Of a DNA stretch of 59,469 nucleotides, positions 27,920 through 36,456 are shown one piece after another. The translations under genes and the position numbers were made by a program. The stretch spans positions 1 through 59,469 of the forward strand of contig JAFXPY010000015.1 in NCBI GenBank assembly GCA_017527495.1, read 5' to 3'. Source of the DNA: Paludibacteraceae bacterium (GTDB lineage: Bacteria; Bacteroidota; Bacteroidia; Bacteroidales; Paludibacteraceae). The notes beneath the pieces are model-generated. The model was not told where the DNA came from and did not search any database. It saw nothing but the letters and a program-made list of their open reading frames with translations. Within the stretch, counting starts at the first letter, position 1, and each line of letters begins with the position of its first letter.

Positions 27920-29172
27920 TCTTCAATTTCGAGCAATTCAACAACAAATATTAGCGTTGAATACGGAGGAATAATTTCTCCTGCTCCTCTTTCTCCATAG
28001 GCTAAGTTATATGGAATATAGAGTTTGTATTTAGCCCCTTGAGTCATAAGTTGCACACCTTCTGTCCAACCACTAATCACCTGATTTAGTCCAAAAGTGA
28101 TAGGTTCACCACGCTGATAAGAACTATCAAAGATTGTTCCGTCAATTAAAGAACCTTCATAGTGTACTTTCACTCGACTTGTTGCCTCCGGGTGCTTCTG
28201 TCCGTTGCCTTCATTTATGATTTCATATTGCAAACCTGATGGCAAGACTTTAACTTCAGGTCGTTTGGCGTTTTCTGCAAGGAATTGTTCTCCTTCAAGA
28301 CGGGCAACACGACTATTCTCCTCAGCTTTTCTTTGCTGATACTTAGCAACAAGCTCATTGAGATACATCTCTGCAGAATTAGCATTATATGTTGCTGTCG
28401 TGTCATGCAGCATACCTGCTGCAACTCCCATTGCAAACTTTTCATAATCTATGCCTAAGCCTTCTATGCCTATAAAGTTTTGACCGATTTGTTTTTTCAA
28501 CGCAGAACCAATCGTTGTACCAATATTTTCAAATTTCGAATACTTGCTATAGGCTTTAAGATTAGCGTTGAAAAGCTGAATTGCTTGCTGTTTTTGCTTT
28601 GCATCAACTGCCGACTCAGCCAACTGGCTGCCATTAAGCAACCCAAAGGCATAGTTGAGAGAATCATTACGAGACAATAATTTCACTTGTTTGACCGCTT
28701 TAGGACATGTAACCTTTGGTTTGGCTTGTTTTGCCACAGGCAGTGAGTCATTATTAACATCGGCCATATAATTGGTTTGAAAGAAGGTCATGGCATCTTC
28801 AAAAGCCCACAATGTGTCTCCATAAAGGCCATTAATCAAACCTTGCCATGCCAAATTTTGGTTATAATACCAAGCCTTTATCTGAGCCAAACCTAATTCT
28901 GTTTGATCTTGAAATATGACTGTGATTTCTTGTGTGGCACGCTTGATTTCAGTAGGTTGCTCTGTTGCGTAAAAAGTTGATGAAATAGCAGACAAAAAGA
29001 CTTCTTGAGCCTTTTTGTCTGTTGCTATTAAATTATGTCGTTCGCTTACCTGCCAGCCATTGATAAAGCCAACAGCATAATTGACGGAATCTTGTTGCGA
29101 CGCAAAATCAGCTGCAATAGAAGTTGCAGATAATGCGCTAAACAACAATATTGACAAAATGATTTTTTTCAT
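27916..29172 (-). CDS. FKBP-type peptidyl-prolyl isomerase with duplicated N-terminal domain
   Basis: 418 residues with a Sec signal peptide (about 1-20, ending SIAA). The C-terminal ~115 residues are a complete FKBP domain (VKVHYEGSLIDGTIFDSSYQRGEP, GWTEGVQLMTQGAKYKLYIP, LAYGERGAGEIIPPYSTLIF). Upstream, two FKBP_N-like segments start DSVNYAVGFINGWQ (about 28) and DSLNYAFGLLNGSQ (about 168), so the dimerisation domain looks duplicated. Periplasmic folding catalyst by inference. Last gene of the operon; no Cys lipobox, unlike its neighbour. Confidence 0.92.
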   Translation of the reverse strand: MKKIILSILLFSALSATSIAADFASQQDSVNYAVGFINGWQVSERHNLIATDKKAQEVFLSAISSTFYATEQPTEIKRATQEITVIFQDQTELGLAQIKAWYYNQNLAWQGLINGLYGDTLWAFEDAMTFFQTNYMADVNNDSLPVAKQAKPKVTCPKAVKQVKLLSRNDSLNYAFGLLNGSQLAESAVDAKQKQQAIQLFNANLKAYSKYSKFENIGTTIGSALKKQIGQNFIGIEGLGIDYEKFAMGVAAGMLHDTTATYNANSAEMYLNELVAKYQQRKAEENSRVARLEGEQFLAENAKRPEVKVLPSGLQYEIINEGNGQKHPEATSRVKVHYEGSLIDGTIFDSSYQRGEPITFGLNQVISGWTEGVQLMTQGAKYKLYIPYNLAYGERGAGEIIPPYSTLIFVVELLEIED

Positions 29173-29184
29173 ATCTTTGTATAA

Positions 29185-30465
29185 TTATTTTACGATTTCA
29201 ATCAATTCAACATCAAAAATCAATGCTGAATATGGAAGGATATCTTGACCTGCTCCTCTCTCGCCGTATGCCAATTGATATGGGATATAGAAACGGAACT
29301 TATCGCCTTCAACCATCAGTTGCACACCTTCTGTCCAACCTCTAATAACTTGGTTGAGACCAAATGTAGCCGGTTCGCCGCGTTCAACACTTGAATCAAA
29401 CACCTTTCCGTCAATCAATGTTCCATGATAGTGAACTTTCACTCTGCTCGTATCAGCAGGATGTACATGTCCTTTACCTGCCTCTAAGATTTCATATTGC
29501 AAACCGGATTCAGTCACATGCACTCCTTCTCGTAAAGCATTTTCCGCAAGGAATTTTTCACCTGCCAATTGGTTTGGTTTGCATGCTTCAAGACGCTTTT
29601 TTTCAACAGCTGTATTCAAATACATATTAGCTTCATCTGCAGAAATAATTTTGTCGTCGTTCAACATTCCATTGATAAAACCGGCACGAATCAAGTCATA
29701 ATTACGAGCAATAAGCTGTTGGTCAAAAAGATAGTTCGTAAGCAAATATTCGTCTTTAGCGAGTGAATGTCCCACTGATTGTCCGACATTAACCAACATA
29801 GGATATTTCTTTCCTGAAGAAAGTTCTTCATTGAGATTGTCAACAATAATTCCTATTGAATCTTGCGAGAAATTAGGCATCATTGTTGCCACCATTTCAC
29901 CATTAATATAACCGCAAATATAGTTGATAGAGTCAATTTCTGTTTCAAGCGACATATCTCCTGCCTTTTTCGGGCAATTGGCTTTCACCTTACTTTCAGA
30001 TGCCTTTTCGGGCTGAACATCACCTGCTGTCTGCGAATACTTTTCTTGGAAATAGGTTTGAGCAACGAATGTTGAGTCAAATATGTTATAACCATATAAT
30101 CCATTAACAAAGCCTTGAAGCATAAAATTGTTGTTATACTTCCATGCTTTATTGTTGGCAACACCTTCCTTAGCTTGCTGTTTGAAAAAATCAGCAAATT
30201 GTTTACCAACCTTTTCGTATTCAGACGGCTCTTTAAATTCTTTGTTATTGAAGGCTTCATCCATCGCCTCAACAAATTCAAGAATCGGAGTCTCACTTGA
30301 ATCTGTCGGGAAAAATTGATTTTTAATTTGTACTCCGTTTATAATACCAAATGTATAGTTGATACTATCATTTTCAGAAGTTAAAGATACTTCTTGCACT
30401 TTAATTTGCTTTGAGCACGAAAGCATTGTTGCAACAGCGGCAACAAAAAGAATTGTTTTTTTCAT
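29185..30465 (-). CDS. FKBP-type peptidyl-prolyl isomerase lipoprotein, duplicated N-terminal domain
   Basis: 426 residues; lipoprotein signal MKKTILFVAAVATMLSC (Cys17). As in the next gene, two FKBP_N-like segments (DSINYTFGIINGVQ near 34 and DSINYICGYINGEM near 182) precede one FKBP domain (VKVHYHGTLIDGKVFDSSVERGEP, LAYGERGAGQDILPYS). Probably membrane-attached by lipid, facing the periplasm. Twelve bases separate it from the downstream paralogue; the pair arose by gene duplication. Confidence 0.92.
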   Translation of the reverse strand: MKKTILFVAAVATMLSCSKQIKVQEVSLTSENDSINYTFGIINGVQIKNQFFPTDSSETPILEFVEAMDEAFNNKEFKEPSEYEKVGKQFADFFKQQAKEGVANNKAWKYNNNFMLQGFVNGLYGYNIFDSTFVAQTYFQEKYSQTAGDVQPEKASESKVKANCPKKAGDMSLETEIDSINYICGYINGEMVATMMPNFSQDSIGIIVDNLNEELSSGKKYPMLVNVGQSVGHSLAKDEYLLTNYLFDQQLIARNYDLIRAGFINGMLNDDKIISADEANMYLNTAVEKKRLEACKPNQLAGEKFLAENALREGVHVTESGLQYEILEAGKGHVHPADTSRVKVHYHGTLIDGKVFDSSVERGEPATFGLNQVIRGWTEGVQLMVEGDKFRFYIPYQLAYGERGAGQDILPYSALIFDVELIEIVK

Positions 30466-30474
30466 TTTATTTTT

Positions 30475-31059
30475 TTATTTAATACCTAAAAGTTCTACTG
30501 TAAAAATCAAAGTTGCATAAGGTGGGATACTCTGTCCGGCTCCTCTTTCACCATAAGCGAGATTATATGGAATGAAAAATTTGTATTTAGCTCCAACTGA
30601 CATAAGCTGCAATCCTTCTGTCCAGCCCGGAATTACTTGATTGAGAGCAAAACTGATTGACTGACCACGCTGATATGAGCTGTCAAACACTGTTCCGTCT
30701 AACAATCTGCCTTCATAATGAACTTCAACAGTTGATGTTGCTGTCGGCTTCATACCTAAAGCAGGCTCCAGTACCTCATATTGCAAGCCAGACGGCGTTG
30801 TTGTAACTTCAGGACGTTTGGCATTTTCTTGAAGGAATTTTGCTCCCTGTTCTTTGAATTGTTTGGCTGATTGCTCTTCCAATTCTCCGAAGAACTTGTT
30901 CAAGACTTCTTGCGCTTCTTCCAAGCTTATTTCAGGTTTTTGAGCTTCAATGGCATGCTGAATACCGCGAGCTATGTCGGCATATTCTAATTTTTTCACG
31001 CCGCTACTTTTAATTTGAATGCCCATTGAGAGACCAAGGGCGTAACTTACTTTGTCCAT
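30475..31059 (-). CDS. FKBP-type peptidyl-prolyl isomerase (FklB/Mip-like)
   Basis: 194 residues, no signal peptide; the basic FKBP_N (DKVSYALGLSMGIQIK) plus FKBP (VEVHYEGRLLDGTVFDSSYQRGQS ... LAYGERGAGQSIPPYATLIF) layout of FklB. Probably cytoplasmic, dimeric through the N-terminal helices. It looks like the ancestral form of the two larger downstream copies. Confidence 0.93.
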   Translation of the reverse strand: MDKVSYALGLSMGIQIKSSGVKKLEYADIARGIQHAIEAQKPEISLEEAQEVLNKFFGELEEQSAKQFKEQGAKFLQENAKRPEVTTTPSGLQYEVLEPALGMKPTATSTVEVHYEGRLLDGTVFDSSYQRGQSISFALNQVIPGWTEGLQLMSVGAKYKFFIPYNLAYGERGAGQSIPPYATLIFTVELLGIK

Positions 31060-31067
31060 TGCTATAT

Positions 31068-32087
31068 TTATTTATTGATTAAAAATTCTGCTATCTGCAC
31101 TGCATTTAGTGCTGCGCCTTTTCTAATTTGGTCGGCAACAATCCAAAACGCCAAACCATTTGGAGAAGTGAGATCTTTTCTTATCCTGCCTACATAAACA
31201 TTGTCTGTTCCCGAAAGGAAATAAGGCATAGGGTAAGGCAAAGTTTGCTCATGCTCTCTGTCCATAAGCACTATGCCGTCAGCCTTTTTGAAAGCTTCAC
31301 GAGCCTGCTCTACGCTTACTGGATGCTCCGTTTCTATCCAAATGGCCTCAGAATGAGCTCTTAAAGACGGGACACGCACACAAGTGGCACTCACACCAAT
31401 ATCACTATGCATAATCTTCTTCGTCTCATTCTGCATCTTCATTTCCTCAAGGGTATAATCATTGTCGGTAAAAACGTCAATTTGGGGAATCAAATTGAAT
31501 GCCAGCTGGTAGGCAAATTTATTGATAATGTCATTATCTACTTTATAATCGACATGCGTCAGTGCATTTTTGTATTGTTCAACAAGCTCTACCATCGCTT
31601 GTGCACCGGCCCCTGAAGCTGATTGATATGTTGCGACATGTACTTTTTTTATGTGAGAGATCTGTTCTATCGCATGTAGCGCAACAACCATTTGTATTGT
31701 CGTGCAATTAGGGTTGGCAATGACATTTTTGGGGCAAAATTTTGCATCTTGAGCATTCACCTCAGGCACCACAAGGGGCACTTGATTGTCCATCCTGAAA
31801 GCTTTTGAATTGTCTATCATCACAGCGCCATAACGCGTAATATCCTGCATATATTCAGCCGACACACTCGCACCTGCTGACACAAAAGCGATGTCTATAT
31901 TCTGGAATTGACTCCCATGTTCAAGACGTTTAACTACGTATTCTTTTCCTCTGAAATTATATTTTTTGCCTTCACTGCGTTCAGAACCAAACAACACTAA
32001 ATTGTCTATTGGAAAATTTCTCTCATCAAGAATTTTCAAAAACTCCTGACCTACAGCACCCGATGCTCCAACTATTGCTATGTTCAT
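31068..32087 (-). CDS. asd: Aspartate-semialdehyde dehydrogenase
   Basis: 339 residues. Makes aspartate-4-semialdehyde from aspartyl-phosphate with NADPH, feeding lysine/diaminopimelate, threonine and methionine. [14 protein letters not shown] is the nucleotide-binding loop, [13 protein letters not shown] has the catalytic Cys, and the active-site segment [16 protein letters not shown] is complete. The second gene of the operon, 2 bases from the MATE stop and 8 before the FKBP start. Confidence 0.96.
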   Translation of the reverse strand: MNIAIVGASGAVGQEFLKILDERNFPIDNLVLFGSERSEGKKYNFRGKEYVVKRLEHGSQFQNIDIAFVSAGASVSAEYMQDITRYGAVMIDNSKAFRMDNQVPLVVPEVNAQDAKFCPKNVIANPNCTTIQMVVALHAIEQISHIKKVHVATYQSASGAGAQAMVELVEQYKNALTHVDYKVDNDIINKFAYQLAFNLIPQIDVFTDNDYTLEEMKMQNETKKIMHSDIGVSATCVRVPSLRAHSEAIWIETEHPVSVEQAREAFKKADGIVLMDREHEQTLPYPMPYFLSGTDNVYVGRIRKDLTSPNGLAFWIVADQIRKGAALNAVQIAEFLINK

Positions 32088-32089
32088 AA

Positions 32090-33442
32090 TTATATATTTT
32101 TCTTAAATGCTCGAAACTGAAAAAACAACATTAATGCTGCCGTTATTGCAGACAGTGTATCTGAAATCGGCATACTCCACCAAATACCATCCAGACCCAT
32201 AAAACCGGGCAAAACAATGACCAAAGGTATCAAATAAAGGACTTGCCGTGTGAGCGACAAAAAAATTGCTTTCTTTGCCATCCCTATGCTCTGAAAGAAA
32301 TTACCGCCTACCATTTGAAAACCAATCAAAGGAAATGATATTCCTTGAATAATCATGGCCGGAACACATATACTCATCAAACTCTCGTCATTAGTAAAAA
32401 GCAAAGTCATCCAATCAGGAATAAAAACGCAACAAAGGCAACAGAGAGTTGTTATCGCAGTTGCCCATAATGCTGTCAGTCGGAAAATTCCCATTACTCG
32501 ATCATACTGCTTCGCACCGTAATTGAAACCGGCTATTGGCTGCATACCCTGATTCAAACCCATGACAAATATGCAAAACATAAATGTTATGCGATGTATG
32601 ATGCTATAAGCACCTATAGCTAAATCTCCTCCATAATTAATCAATTGCTTGTTAATTATAATCACTACAACACAGCTTGCCAAATTCATCAAAAAAGGAG
32701 ACATGCCTATGGCAAATATATCTTCCACTATATCACGCTTTAGGTGAAATATATCCCGTTCTATTCTCAGAAATTCATGCTTGCCAAAAAACACAGATAT
32801 CTGCCACGCAAAGGCAACAAATTGGGCAATAACAGTTGCCCACGCAGCTCCTTTAATTCCCCAACCAAAACCAAAGATAAACAATACGTCAAGCACTATA
32901 TTGAGTACGACCGAAACTATTGTGGCATACATAGCCAGTTGAGGGTGCCCTGAACTCCTAAGCACAGCATTCAGTCCGAAATACAGATGGGTTACCATAT
33001 TGCCAATCAAGATGATTGTCATATATTGGCTTGCCATATCTATAGTGTTCTCGCTTGCTCCAAAAAACAACAATATGGGATCAAGGAAAATCAAAGCCAC
33101 AGCCATAACAACAAGTCCGATAACCACATTCAAAATCAGCACATTGCCGAGTATAAGCTTTGCCGATTCATTGTCTTTTTGCCCAAAACGAATCGACATT
33201 AGAGAACTTGCCCCCACCCCAACAAGCGAGCCAAATGCGGCACAAATGTTTGACATCGGAAACGTTACGCCCATTGCCGTCAGAGCCATAGGCCCTACTC
33301 CTTGCCCGATACATATTGAGTCAACAAAATTGTACAACGACGATGCCAACATGGCTATAATAGCAGGCGTAGCATATTGCCGAAGTAATTTACCTAAAGG
33401 CTCAGTACCTAAATTTGACGGTATAGATGTTGTCGTTGCCAC
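32090..33442 (-). CDS. MATE family efflux transporter
   Basis: 450 residues from the GTG at 33,442. The longer frame, starting at a TTG at 33,472, would overlap the -7 promoter element and is rejected. Twelve membrane segments in two halves; the N-half ([23 protein letters not shown], then [18 protein letters not shown]) and the ALMLFFQFR end are typical of the MATE (MepA/DinF-like) branch. Exports cationic compounds using Na+ or H+ by family. First gene of the five-gene operon. Confidence 0.92.
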   Translation of the reverse strand: MATTTSIPSNLGTEPLGKLLRQYATPAIIAMLASSLYNFVDSICIGQGVGPMALTAMGVTFPMSNICAAFGSLVGVGASSLMSIRFGQKDNESAKLILGNVLILNVVIGLVVMAVALIFLDPILLFFGASENTIDMASQYMTIILIGNMVTHLYFGLNAVLRSSGHPQLAMYATIVSVVLNIVLDVLFIFGFGWGIKGAAWATVIAQFVAFAWQISVFFGKHEFLRIERDIFHLKRDIVEDIFAIGMSPFLMNLASCVVVIIINKQLINYGGDLAIGAYSIIHRITFMFCIFVMGLNQGMQPIAGFNYGAKQYDRVMGIFRLTALWATAITTLCCLCCVFIPDWMTLLFTNDESLMSICVPAMIIQGISFPLIGFQMVGGNFFQSIGMAKKAIFLSLTRQVLYLIPLVIVLPGFMGLDGIWWSMPISDTLSAITAALMLFFQFRAFKKNI

Positions 33443-33469
33443 AGATTTGTAAAAATGCGTATAATTTTG

Positions 33470-33477
33470 CAAAGATA
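33470..33477 (-). promoter_or_regulatory. -7 element of the MATE-asd-FKBP operon promoter
   Basis: Minus-strand TATCTTTG, 28 bases before the GTG start at 33,442. I do not see a -33 TTTG at 19-21 bases; the sequence there is A-rich. Confidence 0.6.
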
Positions 33478-34423
33478 CTAAAAAAAAATGACCCTATAAA
33501 ATTAAAAACAATAAATTTACATCAAAAGATATGGGGGTGAAAACTAAATGTACCAACGGGAGATTAGTAGCGTGCTTGTGCAAGTAACTATTATTTAGGG
33601 AGATAGAGAATAAAAACGGCTTTTGGTGGCGCAAAACCAAATGTGACAAAATGGTGCATTGCTTGACATTTGCTTGGCATTTCCGGCGACTTCGGTCGCT
33701 TTTTTTGTGCAAGAACTTGACTTTTGCTTTACACTTACTTGGCAAATACCTTTTCGCGGTTGTATTTTTGACTTCATCAACGGCTTTATCAGGGCTTGTG
33801 GCGGTGAGTGACGGTGGCTTCCGTGTGAATGACTAAACAGAACTTAAACGGCGTTAAAACGGGGCTTAAATGCCGCTAAAACAGCGATTAAACGGCAACG
33901 AGACCCAGACTAAAACGAATGGGCGGCAAGGGGTTGTGTGGCGGTTGGGCGGTGTGGTTCTGTTCGGCATGTATCTGCCGAGGGTTTGACCTGTTTTTTG
34001 GGGTGTTTTTTGTGTGGGTTTGGTCGTTCATCGGGATGGTGGTCGGCGGATTTGGGACTGAAATGGCGGTCTTCGCATTGGTTTGCGGAGGTCGCTTTTT
34101 TTTGTCGTTTTTGGGGGTTGGTGTGACAGTTGGTGTGACAGTTGGTGTGACAAAAGTTGGTAAAAATCGGGGCGTAACTACCCACTATCGTCCATTTTTT
34201 GGCACGAAAAGCCCCGTTTTTGGCACTTAAACACCCCCCAATGACACCACCATCGTCCACTTTTTCGGAGTTAAATTTTTGCGTATCTCGGTATATGATA
34301 GTGTTTTATCGCGAAAATCGGCAAGGAGGGTATATGTGTTGCGTGGTACGGTTGGTTTTAGGGTATATGGGAGGGTATGGGTGGAGAGGTGCTTTTGGTG
34401 GTACATTTGGAGACAAAAAAAAA
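33478..34423. other. Gene-free zone holding the probable prophage left end
   Basis: Almost 1 kb without a convincing gene. DNA is AT-rich host-like to about 33,540 and G/T-rich on the plus strand from about 33,900. TGTGACA occurs near 33,643 and in three perfect 12-bp tandem copies of GTTGGTGTGACA (34,117-34,152). ATCGTCCA(T/C)TTTTT recurs near 34,186 and 34,252, and CTTGAC(A/T)TTTGCTT recurs near 33,662 and 33,716. Repeats of this kind near a transposable-phage end could be transposase-binding sites. Open frames with His/Thr-Asn repeats are products of the 12-bp repeat. Confidence 0.5.
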
Positions 34424-34439
34424 CAGCCAAGATTGGCTG
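34424..34439. terminator. Terminator after the repressor gene (CAGCCAA/TTGGCTG family)
   Basis: CAGCCAAGATTGGCTG, followed on the minus strand by a run of ten T. It ends the leftward repressor transcript. The same palindrome recurs at least five more times to the right without the T-run. Confidence 0.7.
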
Positions 34440-34509
34440 CTGCGGTCGGTTGGTTGCGGTTGGGTTAGATAGAGGTCGCGCATAAATGCGCTCGGCAAAG
34501 ACGCTATGG

Positions 34510-35265
34510 TTACTCGAGGCGGATGACGCCGATGACGAGGGCGATGCCGGTTATCTCTGATTTGGGAACATCGAAGGGTGGATAGTTAGGGTTGTCGCTG
34601 ACAAGGCGCAGCGCGTCGGCGGTGTCGCTTTGCATGAGGCGTTTGCAAAGTAGTCCTTGTTCGCGTGTGGCGATGACGTGGCATTTGTTCCACTGTATGA
34701 AGGAACTGTCGTGGAGTATGGTGCAGGCTACGACATCTCCGCTGCTGTATTTAGGGTACATGCTGGAGCCGCTGATTTCTATCATAAAGTCCACCCGGTT
34801 ATAGCGGAACTTGGGTACGATATAGTATTCTTTGACGTCGGCTTCTTGTATGGCAAAGGTGTCGTTACCAAAGCCTGCGACGGCTGTTGGTGTGACGAGC
34901 GGTATGAGTTTGGCGTCTGCAAGGGGCTGGTTCTGTGGATAATTAACAGTCTTTTTGGCAGGTTGTTGCTCATTTTGAGCACTTGTAGTTGTCGGCACTG
35001 TCTCGGCACTGTCTCGGCTTGGCATCTGGGTGGTGTCATTGACATTAGTTTTGAGCATACTGCCTTCGCCTGTAATTAACCATTCAATAGATAGCCGTGG
35101 AAAAACTTCCATTATTTTGTTAAGCGTGTCAGTTTTAAGCGAGGAATTTGTCTGCATAAACTTGGCTATCTTCCCATCGGAAGAGCCTATCATAGCCTCG
35201 AATTGTCTCACACTAATCTGCTCTAAATCGAGAAATTTCCGCAATCTTTCATTCATACTACTCAT
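34510..35265 (-). CDS. Phage repressor (HTH plus S24/LexA-like peptidase domain)
   Basis: 251 residues from the ATG at 35,265; the frame extends to a GTG at 35,295, which is less likely. The N-terminal XRE-type helix-turn-helix (RLRKFLDLEQISVRQFEAMIG, then DTLNKIMEVFPRLSIEWLITGEG) is followed by a Gln/Thr/Ser-rich linker and an S24 domain with catalytic Ser in SGSSMYPKYSSGD and Lys in LCKRLM. Keeps the prophage silent and is expected to self-cleave after DNA damage. Divergent from the early operon, with the probable operator at 35,339-35,354. Confidence 0.9.
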   Translation of the reverse strand: MSSMNERLRKFLDLEQISVRQFEAMIGSSDGKIAKFMQTNSSLKTDTLNKIMEVFPRLSIEWLITGEGSMLKTNVNDTTQMPSRDSAETVPTTTSAQNEQQPAKKTVNYPQNQPLADAKLIPLVTPTAVAGFGNDTFAIQEADVKEYYIVPKFRYNRVDFMIEISGSSMYPKYSSGDVVACTILHDSSFIQWNKCHVIATREQGLLCKRLMQSDTADALRLVSDNPNYPPFDVPKSEITGIALVIGVIRLE

Positions 35266-35300
35266 TTTTTTGAAGAAAATACGATTTTTTTCCACAAAAA

Positions 35301-35396
35301 TTTTGCAGTGTGGAAAAAATTCCTTATCTTTGCAGCGTCTTTCAAAGTTGAAAGAAATAGACTACAAAAGTACAACAAAAAAATTAGAAAAACAAA
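35301..35396. promoter_or_regulatory. Face-to-face early and repressor promoters with operator palindrome
   Basis: Plus strand: TTTTG (35301-35305), 19 bases, TATCTTTG (35325-35332). Minus strand: TTTG (35393-35396), 20 bases, TACTTTTG (35365-35372). Between the two expected start points lies the perfect palindrome CTTTCAAAGTTGAAAG (35339-35354), a likely repressor operator covering both starts. Confidence 0.75.
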
Positions 35397-35563
35397 TGGC
35401 AAATAAAATTATAGCGGATTGGGGTTTGCGGAGTAAGATTATGTCGGTGTTCAACACGACATATCCTACGGTTCGTGAGGCGTTGAACGGTAGCGATTCG
35501 ACGAAGTTGCGTCGTAACATTCGGGGTTATGCTTTGCGGAACGGCGGTGCGGAGTTGAAATGA
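35396..35563 (+). CDS. Small Ner/Cro-sized early protein
   Basis: 55 residues, starting MANKIIADWGLRSKIMSVF. First gene of the rightward early operon, in the position of ner in Mu or cro in lambda. The middle (TTYPTVREALNGSDSTKLRRNIR) reads like a helix-turn-helix, with a recognition helix after TYPTVREAL. It would be expected to bind the operator region and repress the switch. Too short for a sure family call. Confidence 0.6.
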   Translation: MANKIIADWGLRSKIMSVFNTTYPTVREALNGSDSTKLRRNIRGYALRNGGAELK

Positions 35564-35701
35564 GCAGCCAAGATTAAAAATAATCAGCCAAGATTGGCTG
35601 ATTGCGTTCAGAGAGCAAGAGCCGGATGGTATCCGGCGTAATGGACAAAACATTTATTAACTAACCTCGGCATGTATGGCGAGGGTTAAACAGACAAAGA
35701 T

Positions 35702-35983
35702 ATGGAAACAAAGTGTACTAAAATGGAAACAAAGTGTGTTAAAATGGAATTTGATTGTGTTCACGACCAAGCGGCGGGGACGATGACCTGCAAGTGGCTT
35801 GGCGGCAGGGTTCAGATTGTGGTTGATTGGAAGCACGAGTGCGGTGTGGTTCTGGTCAACGGCGATGTGAAGCGTCAGTTCAGCCTTGTGGGGCTGTCGG
35901 TTCAGGAGTTTATGCGCATTGAGGAGCAGACTCAGGAGGCAGCGGCGCAGTTGGCTGTGTTTAATCAGGAGGACGCGGCGTAA
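35702..35983 (+). CDS. Small early phage protein, unknown
   Basis: 93 residues or fewer. The 5' end is a tandem of 21-bp units giving METKCTK-METKCVK-MEFDC, so three in-frame start codons (35,702, 35,723, 35,744) are available; the last one gives 79 residues. The body (TMTCKWLGGRVQIVVDWKHE, then VVLVNGDVKRQFSLVGLS) looks like a small beta-rich fold. I do not recognise the family. Confidence 0.5.
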   Translation: METKCTKMETKCVKMEFDCVHDQAAGTMTCKWLGGRVQIVVDWKHECGVVLVNGDVKRQFSLVGLSVQEFMRIEEQTQEAAAQLAVFNQEDAA

Positions 35984-36456
35984 GATGAGCAGCCAAGATT
36001 GGCTGCTACGCTTAGGGTCTCGACTCATATTTGAGCAGCCAAGATTCTCACCGCAAGGGTTCGGTCCGTTGGTAGGCTGATACACTTAACAAGACGAAAA
36101 CAAACATCAGCCATGTATGGCTGGGACACTAAACAGGGCGAAAGCGGCAGTTGACAGCGCGGCGAGTAGCCACCCCTTGAACCGCAGAGGTTAGACCGGA
36201 GCGATACCGGCAAGGGGACTAACAGAACAAAGACCGCTCCGCTGAAGGAGCAAAGAACAAAGACAAGAGCAGCCAAGATTGGCTGCGACACTCAACAAGA
36301 CAAACATAAAACAATCAGCCAAGATTAAAAACAATCAGCCAAGATTGGCTGCTGCGTTCAACATGACGAAAACAAACATCAGCCAAGATTGGCTGATTAC
36401 ATTCGAGGCTAATACACTTAACAAGACAAAAACAAGAAAGAGACACTCAACAGGAT
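35984..36456. repeat. Intergenic block of palindromic repeats before the transposase gene
   Basis: 470 bases without a gene. Full CAGCCAAGATTGGCTG copies at 35,990, 36,270, 36,336 and 36,380; half copies at 36,036 and 36,316; and a variant CAGCCATGTATGGCTG at 36,108 in which both arms changed together. Also a hairpin CCCCTTG...CAAGGGG (about 36,173-36,215) with an inner CCGG/CCGG pair, and a GACCGCTCCGCTGAAGGAGC unit near 36,233. It may hold transposition enhancer or regulatory sites, or a structured leader. Confidence 0.7.

Noticed and set aside
33443-33472. Longer MATE start at TTG 33,472
   Set aside because: It overlaps the -7 promoter element, so the leader would be untranslatable; GTG 33,442 is used.
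33910-34260. Minus-strand ORF with CHTN repeats
   Set aside because: The repeat follows from the 12-bp GTTGGTGTGACA tandem; no codon structure or family. Other frames are open as well.
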